Assembly (NCBI GenBank): GCA_001940725.1
Contig: MDVR01000085.1
Span: 1 to 18,065, forward strand
Source: Candidatus Heimdallarchaeota archaeon LC_2
GTDB taxonomy: Archaea; Asgardarchaeota; Heimdallarchaeia; Heimdallarchaeales; Kariarchaeaceae
Direction: 5' to 3'
DNA length: 18,065 nucleotides
Shown here: positions 1 through 8,357 of the stretch, piece by piece
Layout: each line of letters opens with the position of its first letter
Numbering within the stretch: position 1 is the first letter of the stretch
Position numbers and translations under genes: made by a program
The notes under the pieces: model-generated
The model's input: the letters and a program-made list of their open reading frames with translations, nothing else
Told to the model about the DNA's origin: nothing
Database searches by the model: none

Positions 1-1105
1 AAATTGATACCACGAACACTAGCACAAATAGAAAAATTGCCCATTCCATAGGTATGATTGTCTTCCCAATTTTTGTTTTAGTGCTAATTATCTTTTCATA
101 CACCTGTTTAGCTCCTCCTAGGAAAACAAAAGCTAATAGAAATGAGAAATAACCTGAAAGGCTTGATAATATTGAAAAAGATTTTTCGGATTTTCTATCT
201 GAGATTTTGAATAGCATTGGTAATGCAAGAAAATAAAGAATGAAGTAGATTGCTAATATTATTTGATTTTCAAGAGGTTTGAAGAAATAGGGTTTACCAT
301 AAATTATTAGAATATTAGGTAATATAAATAACAAGATCTGTGGAACATAGATCTTATTATTGGATATAAATGAGTCATTCCAATTGTGTCTTTCTAAAAC
401 TCGATATTCTTCTTCTACTCTCAAAAGTTCTCCAAAGAAAACAATGTAAATAACATAACCCAAAATTAGGATCATTGGTAAATTAATAATAATTTGATCA
501 ATCATTGTTTCTTGATTAAATTTTGAGAGTAGAAGAAGAATATCGAGTTGAGAGAAAATACACAATTGGAATGTCCATGAAATTGATACCACGAACACTA
601 GCACAAATAGAAAAATTGCCCATTCCATAGGTATGATTGTCTTCCCAATTTTTGTTTTAGTGCTAATTATCTTTTCATACACCTGTTTAGCTCCTCCTAG
701 GAAAACAAAAGCTAATAGAAATGAGAAATAACCTGAAAGGCTTGATAATATTGAAAAAGATTTTTCGGATTTTCTATCTGAGATTTTGAATAGCATTGGT
801 AATGCAAGAAAATAAAGAATGAAGTAGATTGCTAATATTATTTGATTTTCAAGAGGTTTGAAGAAATAGGGTTTACCATAAATTATTAGAATATTAGGTA
901 ATATAAATAACAAGATCTGTGGAACATAGATCTTATTATTGGATATAAATGAGTCATTCCAATTGTGTCTTTCTAAAACTCGATATTCTTCTTCTACTCT
1001 CAAAAGTTCTCCAAAGAAAACAATGTAAATAACATAACCCAAAATTAGGATCATTGGTAAATTAATAATAATTTGATCAATCATTGTTTCTTGATTAAAT
1101 TTTGA
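1..1105. repeat. Perfect 526-bp direct repeat inside the membrane gene (1-526 and 580-1105)
   Basis: Bases 1-526 and 580-1105 read the same throughout, with an offset of 579 bp. The offset equals 193 codons, so the minus-strand reading frame is kept across both copies. The left copy is cut by the window edge and may be longer. The 53-bp spacer (527-579) encodes residues 1131-1148 and keeps the frame open. Identity this perfect means a very recent duplication or an assembly error at a contig end; the sequence alone cannot separate these. Confidence 0.95.
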
Positions 1106-3970
1106 TTGTTGCCTTAATAAGCCTCCAATAAACAACGTTAGAGGTGCTGCTAGTGAGGCCACATGTATTAATTTTCTGTGTATTTGAGCCTTGTGTGGGT
1201 TTAACAATGATGTATGGATAATAAATATCCATTGTGATACTGCAACAAAAAGTACTATCGATTCAAAATCGGAGAATGAGGCAATTATGTAATTAATAGT
1301 TGATAGAACTGCAATTAATACTCCCATTTGGTAAGGGTCTAATTTTAATGAACTCAAATTGAATTCATTTTGATATTTGGTTATTATTTGAAAGTTAAGA
1401 GTGAATGAAATAAGAAATACTGCGCTTAAAAGAGCTATAACAATAGTTGGTGAATCTGGATTGTATAAATTTAAAACATAAAACAACTGAGACGTGAATA
1501 AGAATAGTATCGAACTACTTTTTACTAATTTTTCAAAATCCTTGACTAGAGCGATATTACTCATAATTGCTAGAAATACTGCGAAGAAAGTCAATGGAAA
1601 GTATATTTCTCGATTGTATAATTCAAATCCAGCAAATAATATAATCCCAAGACTTGATAACATTAACCAATTCAATTTTTGTTTGACACTTTGGTATTTT
1701 ATCTGTTCTTCTTTGAATTTATATGAAACAGGAAGACTTAGATCGAATACTAAATCTTTCTCAATCCATACATATATCCAATATAATATGAAAAATGCTG
1801 TAAGAACTATTAGAATAGATGATGTACCATGTACTGTCTCTATTTGACTATCTGAAGGAAGAAGTATTGTAAATTGTAGAGCAATAATATTGGGATATAT
1901 TAAAAATAATGTAGCTAGAAAATTTGCAAATGGTTTTGATGTTGGCATTTTCTTCAAAAGAACTATCCCAATGTTTGCCAAAGATACACCCAATGTAAGG
2001 TATTCTGGGAACCAAATATTACCATTTTCATTGAAAAGGAATAACCAAAGTACTGGAGTAAACAGACTAAATACAGCTAACGGCATCCAAATTTGTCTAT
2101 AAATTATTAATAACACACTTACAATCAATGTAAATCCAAAACCAATTGTGACAAAATAATCAGAGATCATCTCATTTATGGATGAAATATAGTACACCCA
2201 AATTGCAAATTCAGTCGCAAAAAGACCAACCAATTGACTCTTCCATTTATAGCTAATTACAAAAGCACCAATACATAAAATAGATCCAATCATTGCAAAA
2301 GATGAGTTTTTTGCGTCCAATTCTTCAAAATAGAATGATTGAACATATAGGGTCAATTGAAGAAATAATAAGCCTACTGACATCAAGATTGGAAATAATA
2401 AATCAAATTTTATTCCAAATTTATTAAGTATAAATCCAGGAGCTGTCATTAGAAAAATTGTAAAAAAGTACAATAGAGCGACTCCAAATCTCGCTTGTTC
2501 GATTTTTACATCGTTAGGGAATTCCTCAAGAATATAGTTATTGTATGTGAAATCTAGAAGGTAGAAAAACCCTGCAATTATGAATGCTGCACCAAGATAA
2601 GCAAATAAGTTACTTATTACCTTTTCAGAAATTATTTCTTGTAATTTAAATGATCTAAGTTCTTGTTTAGCGGCATCTTCCTGTTGTTGTCGTAATCTTC
2701 TCTCATTTATCTCATCTCTAATTTTTAACTCATGTTCAACCAAATTTTGTTGTAAATCATTGAGTTTTAATTCTAATTGATCTAATTTTGATAATTCCTC
2801 CTCAATTGTATATGCTTGACTATTATCAACTCTATCCGTAATTTTGGAGTAATTATCCTTTGCTTTCTCAAGAATTAATTCCAATTGCTCAACAATTATT
2901 CTTTCATATTTATCATGATAATTAATAATTAGATTTTTCCTTTCTACTTCAAATTGATTTACTTGAGATTTAATTTTTTCAAACCCTCTATTAAATCTAT
3001 CCAGTTCTCGAGAATTGACACTATTTTTTGGAATATTCTCTTCAATAGTGTCAATTTCAACTGGAAGTTTAACATAAATTATTTCTTTGAGCTCTGAGTA
3101 TTGATTATTTAATCTTTCTAATCCAAATTCAAAGGTTTCAACTTGCATTTCTAACTTCCTTAAGATGTCATTTAATTGATATTTCAAATCTGGCATTGTG
3201 CTTTCAGTGTTTATTGTTGGGGTCACTCCCCTTACCATATCAATATTGGATCTTGAAGCTGATGTTCTAATTGTTTGAGTTGGTTGTTGAACACCTTGTC
3301 GAATTATTGTATTATTAATTTTTGAATGAGTATCCGAGATAAATGAAATTGCCAGTAAAGAAGTAATGAATAATCCGATGAATTGTAATTGCAAATACAT
3401 AAATAAAACGAAAATGAGCTCTGCAACTCCCAATCTTAAATTTGATTTTTCTTTTGAATATTTATTGATTACTTCCTTAGGAGGGTTGTAATAATATACA
3501 ACCGAGAATACAACAATATTTGCAAACATATAAAGGAAATAATCAAAAACAAATGGAAATGCTAGTGCCACTCCAAGAAGTAAAATTCCAATTGGTTCTC
3601 CAGATTTCTCATCATTTACATAGATAACTGATTTTCCACCAGTCCTCATTATAATAATAATAACGACTCCGATAATGCCCCATAACACTAATTCCGGTTG
3701 TGATATCATTAAAAGCGCAATGAATAGAAATACAAAACCTATCTCACTTGTAAATAATTTGAATTCTCGTTTTCTCAGTAAGTGGCTGGGTTGGCCAATT
3801 TGCTTTGTTCTTTGATGGATGTTCTGATTAATCTTCTCAGGATATAATCCGACTTCATCTTTTTTGATCTCTTTTGGTATTTCAAGATTAGTACCACATC
3901 TTACGCAAAATTTTGGTTGGTTAATTGGGTATTCTTTTCCACAATTATGACAATTTCCTCCGACACTCAT
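1..3970 (-). CDS. Giant multi-pass membrane protein with N-terminal zinc ribbon and long coiled coil (3' end outside window)
   Basis: I translated the minus strand from the ATG at 3970 to the window edge and found no stop codon: 1323 complete codons, C-terminus missing. Residues 7-25 form a zinc ribbon (C7, C10, C22, C25). Hydrophobic segments follow at about 77-107, 128-160 and 183-212. Residues about 260-450 are charged and rich in E, K, Q and L, as in a long coiled coil. From about 455 to the edge there are many consecutive transmembrane segments. This layout resembles DUF2339-type predicted membrane proteins, but I cannot confirm the family. The start codon directly follows the TAA stop of the upstream gene (TAAATG), so translation is probably coupled and both genes share an mRNA. 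Residues 956-1130 and 1149-1323 are identical because of a DNA duplication. The role is unknown; the plan suggests a membrane scaffold or sensor with a cytosolic coiled coil. Confidence 0.85.
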   Translation of the reverse strand, partial: MSVGGNCHNCGKEYPINQPKFCVRCGTNLEIPKEIKKDEVGLYPEKINQNIHQRTKQIGQPSHLLRKREFKLFTSEIGFVFLFIALLMISQPELVLWGIIGVVIIIIMRTGGKSVIYVNDEKSGEPIGILLLGVALAFPFVFDYFLYMFANIVVFSVVYYYNPPKEVINKYSKEKSNLRLGVAELIFVLFMYLQLQFIGLFITSLLAISFISDTHSKINNTIIRQGVQQPTQTIRTSASRSNIDMVRGVTPTINTESTMPDLKYQLNDILRKLEMQVETFEFGLERLNNQYSELKEIIYVKLPVEIDTIEENIPKNSVNSRELDRFNRGFEKIKSQVNQFEVERKNLIINYHDKYERIIVEQLELILEKAKDNYSKITDRVDNSQAYTIEEELSKLDQLELKLNDLQQNLVEHELKIRDEINERRLRQQQEDAAKQELRSFKLQEIISEKVISNLFAYLGAAFIIAGFFYLLDFTYNNYILEEFPNDVKIEQARFGVALLYFFTIFLMTAPGFILNKFGIKFDLLFPILMSVGLLFLQLTLYVQSFYFEELDAKNSSFAMIGSILCIGAFVISYKWKSQLVGLFATEFAIWVYYISSINEMISDYFVTIGFGFTLIVSVLLIIYRQIWMPLAVFSLFTPVLWLFLFNENGNIWFPEYLTLGVSLANIGIVLLKKMPTSKPFANFLATLFLIYPNIIALQFTILLPSDSQIETVHGTSSILIVLTAFFILYWIYVWIEKDLVFDLSLPVSYKFKEEQIKYQSVKQKLNWLMLSSLGIILFAGFELYNREIYFPLTFFAVFLAIMSNIALVKDFEKLVKSSSILFLFTSQLFYVLNLYNPDSPTIVIALLSAVFLISFTLNFQIITKYQNEFNLSSLKLDPYQMGVLIAVLSTINYIIASFSDFESIVLFVAVSQWIFIIHTSLLNPHKAQIHRKLIHVASLAAPLTLFIGGLLRQQSKFNQETMIDQIIINLPMILILGYVIYIVFFGELLRVEEEYRVLERHNWNDSFISNNKIYVPQILLFILPNILIIYGKPYFFKPLENQIILAIYFILYFLALPMLFKISDRKSEKSFSILSSLSGYFSFLLAFVFLGGAKQVYEKIISTKTKIGKTIIPMEWAIFLFVLVFVVSISWTFQLCIFSQLDILLLLSKFNQETMIDQIIINLPMILILGYVIYIVFFGELLRVEEEYRVLERHNWNDSFISNNKIYVPQILLFILPNILIIYGKPYFFKPLENQIILAIYFILYFLALPMLFKISDRKSEKSFSILSSLSGYFSFLLAFVFLGGAKQVYEKIISTKTKIGKTIIPMEWAIFLFVLVFVVSI
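376..573. repeat. Quasi-palindrome: spacer between the direct repeats is an inverted copy of 376-426
   Basis: The reverse complement of 376-426 matches 521-573. The first 29 bases and the last 13 are identical, and a short middle block differs (9 against 11 bases). The arms lie 94 bp apart and could fold as a long hairpin. The same partner sequence occurs again at 955-1005 in the second direct-repeat copy. The bases TTTTGA at 521-526 belong both to the direct repeat and to the inverted block, a microhomology at the junction. Confidence 0.85.
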
Positions 3971-6061
3971 TTATTTTTCCTCCAATTGATTTATTGATAG
4001 CTTAACCCGGCAAGCAGGACATTTAGCATCAATTTGTAGCCAATTTAGTATATGCTCCTTATGCCCTTTTTGGCTACAATTTGGACAGGAGTTAATTTTT
4101 TCATTTTCCTCAATTAGACCTCGGCAAACAATGCAAAACCATCGTTCGTTGTTACAGTTAGAACATATTTTATCTTGTGATGGCATTTTAGCACCACAAT
4201 TTTCACAAATAGAAATTTGAGATTTTACCCGAGCTTTTCCATTTTTTACAAAATATAAATTTTCAACATATGCATCGGGATAAATCCCAGATGTGACTAA
4301 TTGACATAATTCTTTAATCAATTCATTTCTATCTTTATCTAGATAATTAGCAATATCTAATATTGGAATTTTATTTTCTTTATGTTTTTCCAACTCGTGA
4401 ATTAATGTATCTTGATTAATTGATATCTGAGAAATTATTACCGACGATGTTTTTTGTTTTGAAACTATCTTGATTTTATTTTTATCAAATATAAGGTCTA
4501 TAAGCCCATAGCCCACCAGTTCAAGAGTATCTGATTTTAACAAATTTATTGATTTATCCCAAATTATTTCTAAGGATTGAATATCAACAATTCTCAAATT
4601 GCACAAATACCCGTAGAGTTCCTGTAAGTGAGTCAGTAGCAAAGTTGGTTGAATTAGAAGTGGTAAATGTGGTAAATTACGAATCAATATTGTCCCATCT
4701 CTTGCAATTTCAAATCGAAATTCTGATCGACTAATAATTTGAGAAATGAGTTTTTTTATTTCTTCATTATCAACAGCTATTAAATCTGCAATATCATTGA
4801 TTTTCGAACGTTTATGTGATTTAATATACCCAAGCATAATTCTTTCATTCCTGCTTAGAAATACTTCCTGGGTATATTTATGAACTTTAGACACATTTAG
4901 TGTAAAATCATCACTAATTGTTCCTTCCAATATTCCATCAGTAACCAATAAGGATAATATCAATGGGGCTTCATTAGGCTTAAATTCAATTATTCCCTGA
5001 TTATTAATTAAATTCGCGATTTCCTTGAAATTTGTTAACCTTCTTGTTGAAAGCCATCCTATCAGTTCATTATAATTAATCCAATCGTAACCTGGTAATG
5101 TGGTGTTTTCCTCTAACTTTGGGGTTTGATCAGCTTTTTTTGCTAGTATCCAACCTTCAGATGTAATTTGAATATTCAAATATTGATTTAAACTTATTAT
5201 CCCTATATACTCCAAGAGTTTTTCATAACTTATTCCTGATAATATTGGAATTTTATTATCGGTGAAATAACGAACCAAATAACTTATACCATTAATTTCT
5301 TGTTTTAGTAATAGAAATCCAGTTATAAGTTTCAGATTTATTACATCCTCTGATGTCAAACCATCAATTTCATTATAGATATTCTTATCAATTTTTTCAA
5401 ATATTAGATTAGGCAAATTAAATTGCTCTTGTGTTAGTTTAACCATTGTAAGGTTTTCCCCCCGATTTGATTTTTCTTCTATTTCAATTTCAAAAGACGA
5501 TTTAAGAACAGATATTGATTGTAAGGCTCTTTCATAATTAATATTCAAATCTTCATTTATATTTTTGATACTAGTAAATTCATGTAAATTTAAATATCCT
5601 AAAATGACTAAATTCTGTTTTGAATATGAGATTTGACTAGTTTTATCACTTGAATATAACATGTGCTCTTGATTTGAATGTAACCTTTCATCAATTGTTC
5701 TCTGATCTATTGAAAGTTCTTTATGAAGCAATTCTTGCATGTAGGATGCATTTTCAAGATATCCTTTCAAACCATCGTAATACTTTTTCCCTTGATTTGA
5801 TAATCGGTAGTATTTTCTTTCTTTTCCCCGTGTGATTTTATCTTTATCAGGTTTGACAAAATCCTCAAGCAATCCTTGCGATTTTCCACGATTGAGAATG
5901 GCATATATTGTTGGAACTTTAATTTTTTCGGAGATAATACTTTGAGTTAAACTAATCAATTCTTTACCGTACCGTGATTTTTGATTAATCCAGTGATAAA
6001 TTAAGGTTTCAGCCATAACTGTTTCCAACCTAGAACGCCACTTATCAAGCGCTTCCTTCAC
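3971..6061 (-). CDS. PadR-type winged-helix protein with tandem wHTH-like modules, zinc ribbon and C-terminal RING/Nse1-like finger
   Basis: 696 aa from a GTG start. Residues about 15-100 look like a PadR-family winged helix (ELISLTQ, PTIYAILNRGKSQGLLE, then a basic wing ending YYRLSNQGKKYY). At least four more segments have the helix-helix-strand pattern of winged helices: about 148-212, 328-392, 404-462 and 550-606. The C-terminus has a zinc ribbon (C619, C622, C633, C636) and then C643-x2-C646-x12-C659-x2-C662-x4-H667-x2-H670-x10-C681-x2-C684, ending CPACR. That spacing is RING-like and close to the Nse1 variant, where winged helices also precede the RING. The GTG lies about 15 nt after the start site predicted from the TATA box at 6098-6106; an internal ATG at residue 16 is an alternative start. 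It is transcribed with the membrane gene. The role could be transcriptional regulation or an E3-like activity; the second is inference only. Confidence 0.85.
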   Translation of the reverse strand: MKEALDKWRSRLETVMAETLIYHWINQKSRYGKELISLTQSIISEKIKVPTIYAILNRGKSQGLLEDFVKPDKDKITRGKERKYYRLSNQGKKYYDGLKGYLENASYMQELLHKELSIDQRTIDERLHSNQEHMLYSSDKTSQISYSKQNLVILGYLNLHEFTSIKNINEDLNINYERALQSISVLKSSFEIEIEEKSNRGENLTMVKLTQEQFNLPNLIFEKIDKNIYNEIDGLTSEDVINLKLITGFLLLKQEINGISYLVRYFTDNKIPILSGISYEKLLEYIGIISLNQYLNIQITSEGWILAKKADQTPKLEENTTLPGYDWINYNELIGWLSTRRLTNFKEIANLINNQGIIEFKPNEAPLILSLLVTDGILEGTISDDFTLNVSKVHKYTQEVFLSRNERIMLGYIKSHKRSKINDIADLIAVDNEEIKKLISQIISRSEFRFEIARDGTILIRNLPHLPLLIQPTLLLTHLQELYGYLCNLRIVDIQSLEIIWDKSINLLKSDTLELVGYGLIDLIFDKNKIKIVSKQKTSSVIISQISINQDTLIHELEKHKENKIPILDIANYLDKDRNELIKELCQLVTSGIYPDAYVENLYFVKNGKARVKSQISICENCGAKMPSQDKICSNCNNERWFCIVCRGLIEENEKINSCPNCSQKGHKEHILNWLQIDAKCPACRVKLSINQLEEK

Positions 6062-6097
6062 GGTTATTGGTGTTTTTTTTCATTTTTAAATTATGCG

Positions 6098-6106
6098 CTT
6101 TATATC
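6098..6106 (-). promoter_or_regulatory. TATA box for the PadR/RING-like and membrane gene operon
   Basis: On the minus strand this reads GATATAAAG. An archaeal start site about 25 bp downstream would fall near 6076, about 15 nt before the GTG at 6061. No Shine-Dalgarno motif precedes the GTG. Confidence 0.45.
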
Positions 6107-6196
6107 TAAAATTTATATATTAATTTTATACATAATTTACCGGATGAATCCACAACTCCTCAATTTTCCTTGTGACTTCAGTTTATTGCAATTTAA

Positions 6197-6206
6197 TACA
6201 TATAAG
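6197..6206 (+). promoter_or_regulatory. Possible TATA box for the RadA-like gene
   Basis: TACATATAAG in the 250-bp divergent intergenic region 6062-6311. The predicted start near 6226 would give a leader of roughly 85 nt before the ATG at 6312. The rest of this gap is AT-rich, and I see no RNA gene or repeat in it. Confidence 0.3.
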
Positions 6207-6311
6207 ACCCTCATATTCTTGATAATTTCCAAAGAATACTTTCGGCTACCTCCTCCTATGGCTAGACATTCTTTACTTACAATAACGGATTTATTATAGG
6301 ATGACAACAAT

Positions 6312-7139
6312 ATGCATCTCCAGATACAGAATCAAAATTCGTTAATTGGTAGCTTCATTGACGCGACGAGTTTTCATGGTGCATTTGCAGAAATCATACG
6401 CCTCCCAGAATCATTACAAGTTTATCTGTGTGGTTTTCTTGATCATTTCGAAAGTGGATTGATAACTCTTCTAGAGGGTGATGGTCAGAGTATTAAAACT
6501 CTTCATTCTGAGCTTCATCAAGTGATGATAGATGTAGTAAAGAACAAATGGCAAGTAAAACTGATAGATATTGCAAATTGTTTTGATCCACATCTTATAT
6601 CGACACTTTGTTTTCAAGATGATATAGACCCACGTCATGTTCTCCAGCAAATTAGTTTAGCTCGCCCCTTTCAAATTTATCAATCAGCTTCGATTATCAA
6701 GCAGCTGGAAGTACAGCTATCCAAGAATAAACCCACACAGAAACAACTTATTATTATTACGTGTATATCGAGTCAGTTTTTTGATTCTTCAATTGCTAAT
6801 GAAGATCCTAACTTTCCTTTGCCTCAATTGGATTTATTACGGCATTCACTTGGCATTCTACAAGGGTTAGCAATTCAAGGGCATACCATTGTAATGACAG
6901 AGTTAACTGAGACAAGGATATCTAGACAGCTGACAGAAGGAAAAAATGATTGCAGGGTGCAGGATTCAAGTTTAGCATATGCTGGGAAAATTCATATCCG
7001 TATATCAAGTAGACAAACATCTAGAAGGGTTGAATTGGTAAATCATCCATTTCTGTCTTCACAAATGACAAATGTTCAAATTCCACAAAAAGGAATTGTA
7101 GTTACTGACAAACAAAAGTCTCTAGAAGAATGGTTTTAG
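6312..7139 (+). CDS. Degenerate RadA/Rad51-like RecA-fold paralogue, probably without ATPase activity
   Basis: 275 aa, the size of a bare RecA core. The order of motifs follows RadA/Rad51. GLITLLEGDGQSIKT sits at the Walker A position (G56 to T63) with the K-T kept but the preceding glycine replaced by I61. VKLIDIAN follows where RadA has its YIDTEG strand. PRHVLQQISLARPFQ (107-121) matches the RadA helix usually read as VLDNI..ARA. QLIIITCISSQF (145-156) sits at Walker B but lacks the acidic residue. So the fold is recognisable and nucleotide hydrolysis is doubtful. By analogy with aRadA paralogues it could help recombination mediators, perhaps by binding RadA or a second RecA-like protein. 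It lies alone between a divergent operon and the AbrB-like gene. Family assignment rests on these motifs only; a divergent KaiC-like protein is the alternative. Confidence 0.7.
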   Translation: MHLQIQNQNSLIGSFIDATSFHGAFAEIIRLPESLQVYLCGFLDHFESGLITLLEGDGQSIKTLHSELHQVMIDVVKNKWQVKLIDIANCFDPHLISTLCFQDDIDPRHVLQQISLARPFQIYQSASIIKQLEVQLSKNKPTQKQLIIITCISSQFFDSSIANEDPNFPLPQLDLLRHSLGILQGLAIQGHTIVMTELTETRISRQLTEGKNDCRVQDSSLAYAGKIHIRISSRQTSRRVELVNHPFLSSQMTNVQIPQKGIVVTDKQKSLEEWF

Positions 7140-7234
7140 ATAATACCTGTGTTGGTGTCTTAGTTCAACTCAATGGTTTAACCGTGGTTATTGTGTTTGA
7201 AACTGTCTAAAATGGCATTTTAGGATGTGCAGAA

Positions 7235-7273
7235 TCGGCTGCCGAAGTTCAACTTTGGTGTATTTGGGAATAC
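7235..7273. other. Cluster of three short palindromes upstream of the AbrB-like gene
   Basis: The 227-bp gap 7140-7366 is less AT-rich than other gaps here. It holds TCGGCTGCCGA (7235-7245), AAGTTCAACTT (7245-7255) and GTATTTGGGAATAC (7260-7273), three inverted repeats nearly end to end. They could be operator sites, possibly for the AbrB-like product, or part of a structured leader or small RNA. A TATA-like TTTAAATA lies near 7280. Confidence 0.4.
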
Positions 7274-7366
7274 GTTCGTTTAAATAATTTGAATGTTATT
7301 CTGCTTATAGAAAGAGGTATTTTCTTCTAGATAGAGAATAGATCCTCGTTTCGGTGGTTGAATATA

Positions 7367-8353
7367 ATGAAGGTCTCAAAAAAAGGTCAAATCGTCATTC
7401 CTTCCAAATTTCGAGATCGACTTCGTATTGAACCTGGAATGGAGGTCAAATTCAGTATTAGAGGACAAATATTGCAAGTAGAAGTTGTCCATGATGTTGT
7501 GGAGGACATAAAGTATCTAGAAGAAAAGAAAGGAAAATTGGGTGAATCAGATTTTGATGACGCACAAATGGGTGAAATCATCAATGATCTGTTGTGTCAG
7601 CAATTTTACGAGGGTAATGATATTCTAACAGACCGAATAGGTAGAGAAAAATACAAAATTAGAGGGGCAGATTCCATTGTTCAGGAATCAATTAAGATTC
7701 TTGTTCATGGAGGTAGATATTGGTTGGAAAGTGATTATGCAAAAACCTTTCATGAGTACGCTGATTTTTTTGAGTTGGATTTTGCATCAATCATTTCTAA
7801 TTTTAATGATAAATTAAGAGGTATGGAGATGGGTGGTCCATCTATGATTGCTATGATGGGTGGTGAAGTAATATTTGCAATGGCAATAGGCGAAGTCTTA
7901 ACACAATTTAGAACCAGAGTTGGTGATGAAACCCAGGAAAGGTTGATACGAGAGGCTGAAATTTTGGGTTATTCAGAATCACTTGGTGATGAGACTGTTG
8001 AGGACACAATTATTGGTGGATTGGCTGAAAGATATAGTATCTTAATGAATTTACGTGTTTTAAGAGAATTGGCCAGAGTGTCAATCAAATCACTCGGTTC
8101 AAGAAGATTTGAAAAAATCGCTTATAATTTGTTAAAAGAATTTGAGGGAATGAATATGCCTGTTCACATTAGAAAACGCTTAGAAAGAAGGTTCAAAAGA
8201 GCGTCAAAATCAGCACGTGAAAAAGGAATTCTACTTGAGAATCCGTTTGCCATTAGCAAAACTTCTCCTGACGAGAAAAAACAAATTAAAGAAGAAAAAG
8301 AAAAAGAAGATACAGAAGTAGATTTACCAGAAATGCCTTCTTTTGATTTTTAA
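7367..8353 (+). CDS. AbrB/SpoVT-type DNA-binding protein with large helical extension
   Basis: 328 aa from the ATG at 7367. I prefer this to the TTG at 7358 because the protein then begins MKVSKKGQIVIPSKFRDRL, the usual AbrB opening, and GGTGG (7353-7357) sits at ribosome-binding distance. Residues 1-46 form the swapped-hairpin AbrB domain. Typical AbrB or antitoxin proteins are 50-100 aa; this one goes on for about 280 more residues. The extension is mostly helical with a Gly/Met-rich stretch (GGPSMIAMMGGEVIFAMAIG) and a basic segment near 260-285. It ends in a charged tail of K and E followed by acidic residues. No toxin gene adjoins it, so a global regulator or chromatin-type protein is more likely than an antitoxin. 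The extension is not a family I recognise. It converges with the GNAT gene, 4 bp apart. Confidence 0.85.
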   Translation: MKVSKKGQIVIPSKFRDRLRIEPGMEVKFSIRGQILQVEVVHDVVEDIKYLEEKKGKLGESDFDDAQMGEIINDLLCQQFYEGNDILTDRIGREKYKIRGADSIVQESIKILVHGGRYWLESDYAKTFHEYADFFELDFASIISNFNDKLRGMEMGGPSMIAMMGGEVIFAMAIGEVLTQFRTRVGDETQERLIREAEILGYSESLGDETVEDTIIGGLAERYSILMNLRVLRELARVSIKSLGSRRFEKIAYNLLKEFEGMNMPVHIRKRLERRFKRASKSAREKGILLENPFAISKTSPDEKKQIKEEKEKEDTEVDLPEMPSFDF

Positions 8354-8357
8354 ATTA

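Noticed and set aside
1494..2102. Short open frames on the plus strand (1494-1847, 1890-2102)
   Set aside because: They lie opposite the continuous minus-strand membrane gene and have no protein-like pattern.
6093..6299. A 68-codon plus-strand frame in the divergent gap
   Set aside because: It overlaps the TATA region of the minus-strand operon, has no ribosome-binding site and shows no recognisable domain.
7367..8353. Antitoxin of a toxin-antitoxin pair
   Set aside because: No small toxin gene adjoins, and the protein is far longer than AbrB-type antitoxins.
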